A stretch of 64,000 nt of DNA from NCBI RefSeq assembly GCF_000685015.1, contig NZ_BAYA01000012.1, positions 124,001-188,000 on the forward strand, in the 5' to 3' direction. Positions 49,356 through 59,839 of the stretch are shown in pieces. The notes under the pieces are model-generated. The model was not told the DNA's origin and did not search any database. It was given only the letters and a program-made list of their open reading frames with translations. How positions within the stretch are numbered: position 1 is the stretch's first letter; every line of letters begins with the position of its first letter. Origin of the DNA: Paraburkholderia bannensis NBRC 103871. GTDB lineage: Bacteria; Pseudomonadota; Gammaproteobacteria; Burkholderiales; Burkholderiaceae. A program made the position numbers and the translations under genes.

Positions 49356-50567
49356 TCATTCCCAGGTCAGCGCACCGCCCGTCTGGTACTCGATCACGCG
49401 CGTCTCGAAGAAGTTGCGTTCCTTCTTCAAGTCGATCATTTCGCTCATCCACGGGAACGGGTTCTCTTCGTTCGGGAACAGCGCGTCGAGGCCGATCTGC
49501 TGGCAGCGACGGTTGCAGATGAAGCGCAGATAGCTCTTGAACATCGACGCGTTCAGGCCGAGCACGCCACGCGGCATGGTGTCTTCCGCGTAACGGTATT
49601 CGAGTTCGACCGCTTCCTTGAACAGTTCGGTGATCTCCGCGCGGAACGCCGGCGTCCACAGCTGCGGATTTTCGAGCTTGATCTGGTTGATCAGGTCGAT
49701 GCCGAAGTTGCAGTGCATCGACTCGTCGCGCAGGATGTACTGATACTGCTCCGCGGCGCCCGTCATCTTGTTCTGGCGGCCGAGCGCGAGAATCTGCGTG
49801 AAGCCCACATAGAAGAACAGGCCTTCCATGATGCACGCGAACACGATCAGCGACTTGAGCAGCGTCTGGTCGGCTTCGAGCGTGCCGGTCTTGAACGAGG
49901 GATCCGTCAGCGTCGTGATGAACGGGATCAGGAACTCGTCCTTGTCACGGATCGACTTGACCTCGTGGTACGCGTTGAAGATCTCGCTTTCGTCGAGACC
50001 GAGCGATTCAACGATGTACTGGTACGCGTGCGTGTGGATCGCCTCTTCGAACGCCTGGCGCAGCAGGAACTGGCGGCATTCGGGCGCCGTGATGTGCCGG
50101 TAGGTGCCGAGCACGATGTTGTTGGCGGCGAGGGAGTCGGCGGTCACGAAGAAGCCGAGGTTGCGCTTCACGATGCGGCGCTCGTCCTCGGTCAGACCAT
50201 TCGGGTCTTTCCACAGGGCGATGTCGCGCGACATGTTCACTTCCTGCGGCATCCAGTGATTCGCGCAGCCAGCCAGGTACTTTTCCCAGGCCCACTTGTA
50301 CTTGAACGGAACCAACTGATTGACGTCGGTCTGACCGTTGATGATGCGCTTGTCGGCGACATTCACGCGGCCTTCGGCCGAGACCGGCGCCTGCGGCGGC
50401 GGTGCGACTGCGAAGTCGGCGGCGAAGATGTTGGTTGCCGAAGAGGACTGAGGAGCGGAGTGCATGCCCGGAGCAGAGACAGCCTGTCCCGCGAGGTTGC
50501 GCATTGCGTTTTGCTGCGCACCGCTCGACGGAGTTACGGCCGTGTTCTCGTCATCCCAGTTGAGCAT
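49356..50567 (-). CDS. nrdB: Ribonucleotide reductase class Ia, R2 (beta) subunit
   Basis: 403 residues from ATG 50567 (MLNWDDENT); GGTGA lies at good distance, making this start better than the GTG- or ATG-like codons upstream. About 65 variable residues precede the core. Iron ligands and the radical Tyr are intact: TADSLAANNIVL, FEEAIHTHAY (E-x2-H-x3-Y, Y182), CIMEGLFFYVGF and LRDESMHCNFG. The C-terminus EYQTGGALTWE docks on R1. It houses the diiron-tyrosyl radical. It is 759 bases downstream of nrdA, an unusually long gap for these partners. Confidence 0.97.
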   Translation of the reverse strand: MLNWDDENTAVTPSSGAQQNAMRNLAGQAVSAPGMHSAPQSSSATNIFAADFAVAPPPQAPVSAEGRVNVADKRIINGQTDVNQLVPFKYKWAWEKYLAGCANHWMPQEVNMSRDIALWKDPNGLTEDERRIVKRNLGFFVTADSLAANNIVLGTYRHITAPECRQFLLRQAFEEAIHTHAYQYIVESLGLDESEIFNAYHEVKSIRDKDEFLIPFITTLTDPSFKTGTLEADQTLLKSLIVFACIMEGLFFYVGFTQILALGRQNKMTGAAEQYQYILRDESMHCNFGIDLINQIKLENPQLWTPAFRAEITELFKEAVELEYRYAEDTMPRGVLGLNASMFKSYLRFICNRRCQQIGLDALFPNEENPFPWMSEMIDLKKERNFFETRVIEYQTGGALTWE

Positions 50568-51326
50568 AAATGTCACCATCAATTTAGAACGGTTTGTACC
50601 ATCTTTTCGTGAGCGGTAAAAGGGTTCGCACACGAAAAAACCTGTTTTCGATTCGCGTTGAGACCTCGATACAACACTTTGTTATCGCATCGTCTCGATC
50701 GACTCACGTGAACAGTGCGCAAGCTTCGCTTCTGCGTTGCTCGAACGTCACTGTCGCGACGCGCTTCGTGGTCTACGCGCAATCGTGAGCGCGGGTGAAA
50801 GAGCCTTCGCATCACGCGCGCTTCGTTCATCGATTCGCACGTCATTGCCTTCGCTCTTCACTGCGCTTTTCATCGCGCTCGTCGTTGCGTTTGTCCTTGC
50901 CGTTGTCGCCCGTTGTCGCCCGTTTCGCTTCACGCTTGCCGCGCATCGTGCGCGCTTTGCATATCGATCAAACGAGGATCGAGTGACTAGCGAAAAACCC
51001 CAAGGATTCCTGAAGCCTGTCACAAACGAAACGTGAGGAAGAAGCGAGCAACACGCGTGCCGCGTCGTTGCTCCACATCGCCATCCACACTTCGCCGGGA
51101 GAGACAGGCGGCGCGCATTGCGCGCACCGCCCTTCAAACGCTTCGACTACCTACTATTGTTTACTACAGTGCTGCCGCATGACTGCCTGCTTGCTGCCTG
51201 GCTACTGCTGTACTGCTCGCGGTCCTGCGTCATGCGCGCAGTGTTGCACTGCGCGTTGCCGCTTTATTGACGAGCCGATTCGACAAGCTGAACTGGCAAA
51301 CTGCACTGGCAAACTGAGCGCCAGGA
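50568..51326. other. 759-bp nrdA-nrdB intergenic region
   Basis: No credible gene was recognised: predicted peptides on either strand look like random Arg/Ser-rich sequence. It holds a long imperfect hairpin (51046-51073), a 10-bp tandem duplication CCGTTGTCGC (50901-50920) and a 13-bp tandem duplication just after nrdA (51292-51316). The area 50580-50720 is AT-richer and probably carries a secondary nrdB promoter; I could not define one. Confidence 0.5.
51046..51073. repeat. Imperfect long hairpin between nrdA and nrdB
   Basis: GAGCAAC and ACGCG arms pair with CGCGT and GTTGCTC around a TGC loop, with one unpaired C. There is no T-run on either strand, so processing or attenuation is more likely than intrinsic termination. 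Confidence 0.5.
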
Positions 51327-54308
<2,982 letters not shown>

Positions 54309-54614
54309 GTGCAAAGCTCCTGGTCCTGGAAATGTGCGAAGGGAATTCGCGAATTAATACGGATGCCGCGCCCCCGTGTGCGCGAACGATTGGGTGGAGA
54401 TGGAGGGCCAGCCTGGCGAGGCTGCCGGATGCGGCAAGGCAGATGAACCACGTAACGTTTCGTTCTTCATCGTGTATGCCGCGATCATTGGCTGTACCCT
54501 TTTCTCTCGATATCAGCCGGTGCGCCGGACTTCTGGCCGACTGCACCGCACAATTTTTCCTATGCCGCTAATGCGCGCGGCGCCATGCTCGACCGAGCGG
54601 GGCGCCGCAGAACA

Positions 54615-54630
54615 ACACAACATATGGTGT
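54615..54630. promoter_or_regulatory. NrdR box 1 (downstream, strong match)
   Basis: ACACAACATATGGTGT fits the established NrdR consensus ACACwAtATaTwGTGT at all flanking positions. It is spaced 31 bp centre to centre from the second box at 54646-54661, the usual arrangement for two NrdR boxes on one DNA face. Confidence 0.85.
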
Positions 54631-54645
54631 AAAGCCGTGCTTCGG

Positions 54646-54661
54646 GTACGAAGTATAGTGG
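54646..54661. promoter_or_regulatory. NrdR box 2 (weaker), overlapping the nrdA -10
   Basis: GTACGAAGTATAGTGG matches the consensus in its right half (TATAGTG) and at a few left positions. It contains the minus-strand -10 hexamer TATACT (forward 54652-54657), so NrdR binding would block the promoter. Confidence 0.65.
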
Positions 54662-54678
54662 AAGCGCCGGACAGTCAA
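54652..54678 (-). promoter_or_regulatory. Candidate sigma70 promoter of nrdA
   Basis: On the minus strand, -35 TTGACT (forward 54673-54678) and -10 TATACT (forward 54652-54657) are separated by 15 bp. Both hexamers differ from consensus by one base. The spacer is short, but the overlap with an NrdR box supports function. Confidence 0.6.
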
Positions 54679-54865
54679 AGAAGAAAAAACGAAGAAAATT
54701 TCGGCCTGGAGTCTTGACAGCACGCGAAGCCTAGACGGCGCGGGCATTTGAGCGCGACGTCATTTTTCATGCGTCGAAAAAGCCCATACGCCGCGCTACG
54801 GTTAGTGCAGCAAAAGGTCTTCGCCTAGTTGCGCCATGGTGCGTCAAGACGACGCTGACGCCCCA

Positions 54866-55483
54866 TCAAGAGGCATCGCGCGCATGAAGATAGGGAAAGA
54901 ACACATCGCCCAGTTGCGCCTCGCGTTGCAGGCGCGTCCAGTCGAAATGCGGCCCCGGATCGGTCTTGCGACCTGGCGCGATATCCGAGTGACCCGCGAG
55001 CGCGTCGATCGGATAGTGCGCGCACAACGCTCGCACGAGGGGCGCGAGTGTCTCATATTGCGCGGCTTCGAAGGGCTGGGTGTCGCTGCCCTCCAGTTCA
55101 ATGCCGATCGAGAAGTCGTTGCAGCGCTCGCGGCCGAAGAAGTTCGACAACCCCGCGTGCCACGCGCGCTCGTCGCACGAAACGAACTGCTCGAGCGTGC
55201 CATCGCGATGAATCACGAAATGCGCCGACACGCGCACGCCGCGCAGATGCGTGTCGAAGTACGGATGCGCGTCGCAGTCGAGCCGATTGAGGAACAGGTC
55301 GGCGATCTCGGGGCCGCCGAAGGTGTCTGGCGGCAGGCTGATGTTGTGCACGACGATGAGCGTCGGCACTGCGCCGTCGGGACGCGCTTCGAAGTTCGGT
55401 GACGGCAGGCGCTGCGCGGGAGACACCCAACCCTGCGCATCGACAACGTACGCAGGCGCATCCGGTGCTACGGCGTAGCTCAT
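54866..55483 (-). CDS. ampD: 1,6-anhydro-N-acetylmuramyl-L-alanine amidase AmpD
   Basis: 205 residues. Zinc ligands fit AmpD: VVHNISLPPDTFGGPEI supplies the first His, and GHSDIAPGRKTDPGPHF supplies His and Asp. HFVIHRDG, QFVSCDERAWHAG and SNFFGRERCNDFSIGIELEG are family motifs. AmpD is cytoplasmic and frees murein tripeptide from anhydro-muropeptides, feeding Mpl and affecting beta-lactamase induction where ampR-ampC exist. Its start overlaps the PP0621-type stop by four bases (ATGA), so they are coupled. Confidence 0.97.
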   Translation of the reverse strand: MSYAVAPDAPAYVVDAQGWVSPAQRLPSPNFEARPDGAVPTLIVVHNISLPPDTFGGPEIADLFLNRLDCDAHPYFDTHLRGVRVSAHFVIHRDGTLEQFVSCDERAWHAGLSNFFGRERCNDFSIGIELEGSDTQPFEAAQYETLAPLVRALCAHYPIDALAGHSDIAPGRKTDPGPHFDWTRLQREAQLGDVFFPYLHARDAS

Positions 55484-55845
55484 CGCGCGGGACGATCCTG
55501 ACCAGTCTTGCGCGCGTCGTAGGCGCGTTCGTGCGCGGCGCTACAGAAGCTCTGCGCACCCACGCTCACCGATTCGCTGCGCGGCGCATGCACGCCGCAC
55601 TCGGCGCAACGCACCATCGGCTCGGGCAATGCGCTGCCGTTCGAGCCGGCTTTCGCACCCCCATCATTCGCACCGAAGGAGCCGCCAGGGCCATTGCCCT
55701 GTGCGCCGCCATTCGCGCGCCACGCGCCCTGCCCCGGCTGACGCGGATCGGCGCCCGGACGTGCTTGCGGCTGCGCGCGGCGCAGTGTCTTGACGAACCA
55801 CTGCCCGACGAAGAACAGCAGGATCAGGAGAAGAATCTGTCGCAT
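55480..55845 (-). CDS. PP0621-family membrane-anchored zinc-finger-like protein
   Basis: 121 residues. An N-terminal membrane helix (about 3-18, QILLLILLFFVGQWFV) is followed by a Gly/Asn-rich disordered linker (about 30-75) and a C-terminal domain with VRCAECGVHAPRSESV and FCSAAHERAYDA. The CxxC and C/H residues may bind zinc. This architecture matches the short PP0621 family of unknown function. It lies between the ypjD-like gene (70 bases upstream) and ampD (overlap). Confidence 0.82.
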   Translation of the reverse strand: MRQILLLILLFFVGQWFVKTLRRAQPQARPGADPRQPGQGAWRANGGAQGNGPGGSFGANDGGAKAGSNGSALPEPMVRCAECGVHAPRSESVSVGAQSFCSAAHERAYDARKTGQDRPAR

Positions 55846-55915
55846 GAAGTTAATCAGGTATCAGCATGTGAAGCATGCAGGTGACGCAGCAGGTAAAGCC
55901 GCGCAGCGTCGTGCA

Positions 55916-56872
55916 TCAAACCACAGGACGATGCAGCAGCACTTCGAACACAAAGCGGCTGCCGACATACGCGAGCAGCAGCGCAACAAACGACGCGATC
56001 ACCCAGCGCAGCGCCGAGCGCCCACGCCAGCCGGAAATCTTGCGCGCGGTGAGCAGCGTGCCGAACATCAGCCACGAGAGAATCGCGAACACCGTCTTGT
56101 GATCGAGCGAAAGCGGACGGTCGATCAACTGCTCGCTGAACACGATGCCCGACACGAGCGTAGCGGTCAGCAGCACGAAGCCCGCGCCGATCAGACGGAA
56201 CAACAGCTTTTCCATGGTCAGCAGCGGCGGCAGCGTCTCGATCCAGTTCGACAGCCAGCCGCCGCCCTTGTTGCCGGCGTTGCGCTGGAAGCCCGCGCCC
56301 TTGAGCGCGTGCAGACGGCGCTCCACGGCGAGCATCAGCACCGCATGCAGCGCCGCGATCGCGAACAGCCCGTACGCCACATTGGCGATCACGAAGTGCA
56401 GCTTGAAGAGCGGCGCAGCCGCATACGGCAGCACGCGCACGCCGCCGAACACGAGCGGCAGAATCGACGCGATGCCGGCGAGCGGCAACAACAGCAGGCG
56501 CAGCCCGTCGAGCGAAAAGAAAAAGCTCTCGATCCAGTAGATCACCGCGCCGAGCCAGAACATCGCCGACAACGCGAACGCGAAGCCGAAGATCATTTCG
56601 TGGGCGGGGAAGATCGTCGTGTGCAGCAGCAGGCCATGCGCCGCCAGCGCGGCGAACAGCAGCGTGCGCGAGAGTGCGCCGAAGCTGCGCGCGCGCGAAG
56701 CCTCGGCGTCCGCGCCCGCGAGGCCAGAGGAACCGGAGGGTGCAATCGCCAGCGGAACCGGCGGCACGCTGCCGAAAAGCGGCTCGACGCTGGCGCGGCG
56801 CAATGCGCGCCAGTCGGCAACGCACAGACCGCCGTACAAGAGTACGGTGAGGGCATACAGTACAATATCCAT
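55916..56872 (-). CDS. CcsA/YpjD-family integral membrane protein (cytochrome c assembly-like)
   Basis: 318 residues with about eight membrane helices, for example residues 3-19 (IVLYALTVLLYGGLCVA) and GFAFALSAMFWLGAVIYWIE. The loop KLHFVIANVAYGLFAIAALHAVLML carries conserved His and aromatic residues of the CcsA/HemX-like family. LSLDHKTVFAILSWLMFGTLLTARKISGW matches the heme-handling region. Such proteins act in cytochrome c maturation or heme handling, but YpjD-type members are poorly characterised. It is divergent from ffh: the 113-bp shared gap holds a TATAGT on the minus strand (forward 56884-56889), 11 bases before this start. Confidence 0.87.
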   Translation of the reverse strand: MDIVLYALTVLLYGGLCVADWRALRRASVEPLFGSVPPVPLAIAPSGSSGLAGADAEASRARSFGALSRTLLFAALAAHGLLLHTTIFPAHEMIFGFAFALSAMFWLGAVIYWIESFFFSLDGLRLLLLPLAGIASILPLVFGGVRVLPYAAAPLFKLHFVIANVAYGLFAIAALHAVLMLAVERRLHALKGAGFQRNAGNKGGGWLSNWIETLPPLLTMEKLLFRLIGAGFVLLTATLVSGIVFSEQLIDRPLSLDHKTVFAILSWLMFGTLLTARKISGWRGRSALRWVIASFVALLLAYVGSRFVFEVLLHRPVV

Positions 56873-56985
56873 GTTCGAAGTTTACTATAGGCCCCCTGGC
56901 CGCGCGGCAAACACACCGAAGCGCGACGAAACGCGGCGCGCTCCCGCTGCGTGACCCACCGGGCCTCACTGCTCACCGCCTCCCC

Positions 56986-58353
56986 ATGCTCGACAATCTC
57001 ACTCAACGGATGGCGCGCGTCGTCAAGACGCTGCGCGGCGAAGCCCGGCTGACCGAAGCCAATACGCAGGAAATGCTGCGCGAGGTTCGTCTCGCGCTGC
57101 TCGAAGCAGACGTTGCGCTGCCCGTCGTGCGCGAGTTCATCGCCAAGGTCAAGGAAAAGGCGCTCGGCGAGGAAGTGATCTCCAGCCTGTCGCCGGGCCA
57201 GGCGCTCGTCGGCGTGGTGCAGCGCGAGCTGACCGCCGTGATCGGCGGCGACTACGAAGGCAAGGCCGTCGAGCTGAACCTCGCCGTCACGCCGCCCGCC
57301 GTCATCCTCATGGCGGGCCTGCAGGGCGCGGGTAAGACGACCACGGTCGGCAAGCTCGCCAAGCTCCTGCGCGAGAAGTACAAAAAGAAGGTTCTGACCG
57401 TTTCCTGTGACGTCTACCGCCCCGCTGCTATCGCGCAGCTGAAGACGGTGACGGAACAGGTCGGCGCCGACTTCTTCCCGTCGCAGCCCGACCAGAAGCC
57501 GGTCGACATCGCCGCAGCCGCGGTCGACTGGGCCAAGCGCCACTATCACGACGTGCTGCTCGTCGACACGGCCGGCCGCCTCGGTATCGACGAGGCGATG
57601 ATGAACGAGATCACCGCGCTGCACGCCTCGCTCAAGCCCGCCGAAACCCTGTTCGTGGTCGACGCCATGCTCGGCCAGGACGCGGTCAACACGGCCAAGG
57701 CGTTCAACGACGCCCTGCCGCTCACCGGCGTCGTGCTCACCAAGCTCGACGGCGATTCGCGCGGCGGCGCGGCGCTTTCCGTGCGCCACATCACCGGCAA
57801 GCCGATCAAGTTCGTCGGCGTCGCGGAAAAGCTCGACGGTCTGGAAGTGTTCCACCCCGACCGCATGGCCAACCGTATTCTCGGCATGGGCGACATTCTC
57901 GCTCTCGTCGAGGAAGCGCAGCGCGGCGTGGACGTGCAGGCCGCCCAGAAGCTCGCCGACAAGGTCAAGAAAGGCGGCGATTTCGACCTCAACGACTTCC
58001 GCGCCCAGCTCACGCAGATGAAGAGCATGGGTGGCCTGTCGTCGCTGATGGACAAGCTGCCCGCACAGTTCCAGCAGGCCGCCTCGGGCGCCAACATGGG
58101 CCAGGCCGAAAAGCAGATGCGCCGCATGGAAGGCATCATCAATTCGATGACCGCCCAGGAGCGCGCCAAGCCCGATCTGATCAAGGCCACGCGCAAGCGC
58201 CGTATCGCGGCGGGCGCAGGCGTGCAGGTGCAGGAAGTGAACCGTCTGCTCAATCAGTACGACCAGATGCGCACCATGATGAAGAAGCTCAAGGGCGGCA
58301 ACCTGCAGAAGATGATGCGCGGCATGAAGGGCATGATGCCCGGCATGCGCTGA
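56986..58353 (+). CDS. ffh: Signal recognition particle protein Ffh
   Basis: 455 residues. The N domain begins MLDNLTQRMARVVKTLRG. The G domain has GLQGAGKTTTVGKLAKLL (about 107-124), VSCDVYRPAAIAQL, LLVDTAGRLGIDEAM, and TKLDGDSRGGAALS. The Met-rich M domain ends MMKKLKGGNLQKMMRGMKGM. It binds 4.5S RNA and targets nascent membrane proteins to FtsY. It is divergent from the ypjD-like gene. The phosphoribosyltransferase gene follows after 165 bases. Confidence 0.98.
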   Translation: MLDNLTQRMARVVKTLRGEARLTEANTQEMLREVRLALLEADVALPVVREFIAKVKEKALGEEVISSLSPGQALVGVVQRELTAVIGGDYEGKAVELNLAVTPPAVILMAGLQGAGKTTTVGKLAKLLREKYKKKVLTVSCDVYRPAAIAQLKTVTEQVGADFFPSQPDQKPVDIAAAAVDWAKRHYHDVLLVDTAGRLGIDEAMMNEITALHASLKPAETLFVVDAMLGQDAVNTAKAFNDALPLTGVVLTKLDGDSRGGAALSVRHITGKPIKFVGVAEKLDGLEVFHPDRMANRILGMGDILALVEEAQRGVDVQAAQKLADKVKKGGDFDLNDFRAQLTQMKSMGGLSSLMDKLPAQFQQAASGANMGQAEKQMRRMEGIINSMTAQERAKPDLIKATRKRRIAAGAGVQVQEVNRLLNQYDQMRTMMKKLKGGNLQKMMRGMKGMMPGMR

Positions 58354-58518
58354 TCGACGTTTCCTGAGTTTGATCCCGGGCTGCGCGGCGCAACTGCGCG
58401 CGGGCAGCCCGACACGACGCGGCGCGCGAGCCGGAACATGAAGCGCGGGTTTTTGCTGTAGCGCGCGCCGTCGTTATTTTCCACACTGAATAGCTACAGC
58501 CACCGCCCCGCCAGAGTC

Positions 58519-59070
58519 ATGAATCGCGAAGAAGCCCTCCATATTTTCCGCCACTCCGAAGAAATCGTTTCGGTGAGCGAGGTCAATGCGTCGATCGGCC
58601 GGATGGCCGAAGCCATTCGCGCCGATATCAGCGAGGACTTCCCGCTCGTGCTGTCGGTGATGGGTGGCGCGGCCGTGTTCACCGGCATGCTGCTGCCGCA
58701 CCTCGACTTCCCGCTGGAGTTCGACTACATCCACCTCACGCGCTACCGCAACGCCATCAAGGGCAGCGCGGAGATGCAATGGCGCGTGGCGCCGCGCGAG
58801 TCGGTGAAAGACCGCGTCGTGCTCGTGCTCGACGACATCCTCGATGAAGGCGAAACCATGGCCGCGATCCGCGACCGCATCATGGACATGGGCGCGAAGC
58901 GTTTCCTGTCGGCCGTGCTGTGCGAGAAGATCATTCCGAAGGCCAAGCCGCTGCATCCGGATTACTGCGGCTTTTCGGTGCCGGATCGCTACGTGTTCGG
59001 CTGCGGCATGGATGCAAAGGGTTACTGGCGTAACCTGCCGACCATTCGCGCACTGACCGAGGGTGCGTAA
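58519..59070 (+). CDS. Hypoxanthine-guanine phosphoribosyltransferase
   Basis: 183 residues. The PRPP loop reads RVVLVLDDILDEGETMAAI, with the paired acidic residues DD before the DEGETM loop. FPLVLSVMGGAAVFTGMLL and LEFDYIHLTRYRN resemble bacterial Hpt enzymes. It converts hypoxanthine or guanine plus PRPP to IMP or GMP. It is followed by a strong bidirectional terminator. Upstream ffh is unrelated in function, so separate transcription is likely. Confidence 0.9.
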   Translation: MNREEALHIFRHSEEIVSVSEVNASIGRMAEAIRADISEDFPLVLSVMGGAAVFTGMLLPHLDFPLEFDYIHLTRYRNAIKGSAEMQWRVAPRESVKDRVVLVLDDILDEGETMAAIRDRIMDMGAKRFLSAVLCEKIIPKAKPLHPDYCGFSVPDRYVFGCGMDAKGYWRNLPTIRALTEGA

Positions 59071-59110
59071 CCCAGGCGCGTAAGCGCGGGCCGCATCGGC
59101 CACGCCAATA

Positions 59111-59142
59111 AAAAAAGCCGCTTCATTCGAAGCGGCTTTTTT
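59111..59142. terminator. Bidirectional intrinsic terminator between hpt and marC
   Basis: A perfect 14-bp inverted repeat with A and T runs: arms AAAAAAGCCGCTTC and GAAGCGGCTTTTTT around a 4-nt loop. It serves both the plus-strand phosphoribosyltransferase and the convergent marC transcripts. Confidence 0.93.
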
Positions 59143-59171
59143 GTTGTCGACGTGCGCAGTCGTGGGCGACG

Positions 59172-59771
59172 TCAAAGGTGATGCACGAACGCGGCAATGC
59201 CCGCAAGGATCATCTCCACCGAAATCGCCACGAGCACGAGCCCCATCAAACGCTCGAAGGCCGTCACCACGCGCTCGCCGAGCCACTGCTGGATGCGCTC
59301 AGCGAGCACCAGCACGATCGCGCAAATCGCCATCGTCACGATCAGCGCGCCGATCCACTCGAACAGCTTGCCCGGCGCCTGCGAGGTCAGCAGCATCACC
59401 GTGGCCAGCGCCGACGGCCCCGCCAGCGCAGGAATCGCAAGCGGCACGATCAGCGGCTCGCCGCCCTTGTCGCCGCCGCCGAACGGGCCGCCCGGATGCG
59501 GAAAGATCATGCGCAGCGCGATCAGGAACAGCACGATGCCGCCGCCGATGCGCAGCGACGTGTCCGTGAGCCCCATCATGCGCAGGAAGCCGTTGCCGGC
59601 CACCATGAAGATGAGCAGGATCACGAACGCGATCGCCACTTCGCGCAGGATCACGATTGCCCGGCGCTCCCGCGCTACGTGATGCAGGCAGCCGATGAAG
59701 AGCGGGATATTGCCGAGCGGATCGGTGATAAGCAGCAACAGGATCGTTGCGGACAGGAAACTGTACTCCAC
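59172..59771 (-). CDS. MarC-family inner-membrane protein
   Basis: 199 residues with six membrane helices. It begins MEYSFLSATILLLLITDPLGNIPLFIGCL, with the family DP.GN motif. The ALAGPSALATVMLL stretch and the VLVLAERIQQWLGERVVTAFERLMGLVLVAISVEMI segment also match. MarC is a widespread protein of uncertain function, once wrongly linked to multiple antibiotic resistance; YhgN-type members may be transporters. It is 68 bases downstream of proS on the same strand. Confidence 0.92.
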   Translation of the reverse strand: MEYSFLSATILLLLITDPLGNIPLFIGCLHHVARERRAIVILREVAIAFVILLIFMVAGNGFLRMMGLTDTSLRIGGGIVLFLIALRMIFPHPGGPFGGGDKGGEPLIVPLAIPALAGPSALATVMLLTSQAPGKLFEWIGALIVTMAICAIVLVLAERIQQWLGERVVTAFERLMGLVLVAISVEMILAGIAAFVHHL

Positions 59772-59839
59772 GTTCGCAACGCTCCCTTAGCTGGGTTGGA
59801 TCGCCGAAATGTGCGCGGGGCTGTGCCCGAAAACGCGCA

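Larger units (their letters stand above)
54309..54865. promoter_or_regulatory. nrdA control region (557 bp) up to ampD
   Basis: It contains the NrdR-box pair and promoter at 54615-54678, a leader of about 335 nt to nrdA, and the region downstream of ampD. No credible protein gene was found. Confidence 0.7.

Noticed and set aside
50748..51137. Minus-strand open frame of 129 codons between nrdA and nrdB
   Set aside because: The translation is compositionally random (Arg/Ser/Ala), with no ribosome site or recognisable family.
58378..58410. Hairpin after ffh considered as terminator
   Set aside because: GGGCTGC / GCAGCCC arms are present but no T-run follows on the plus strand.
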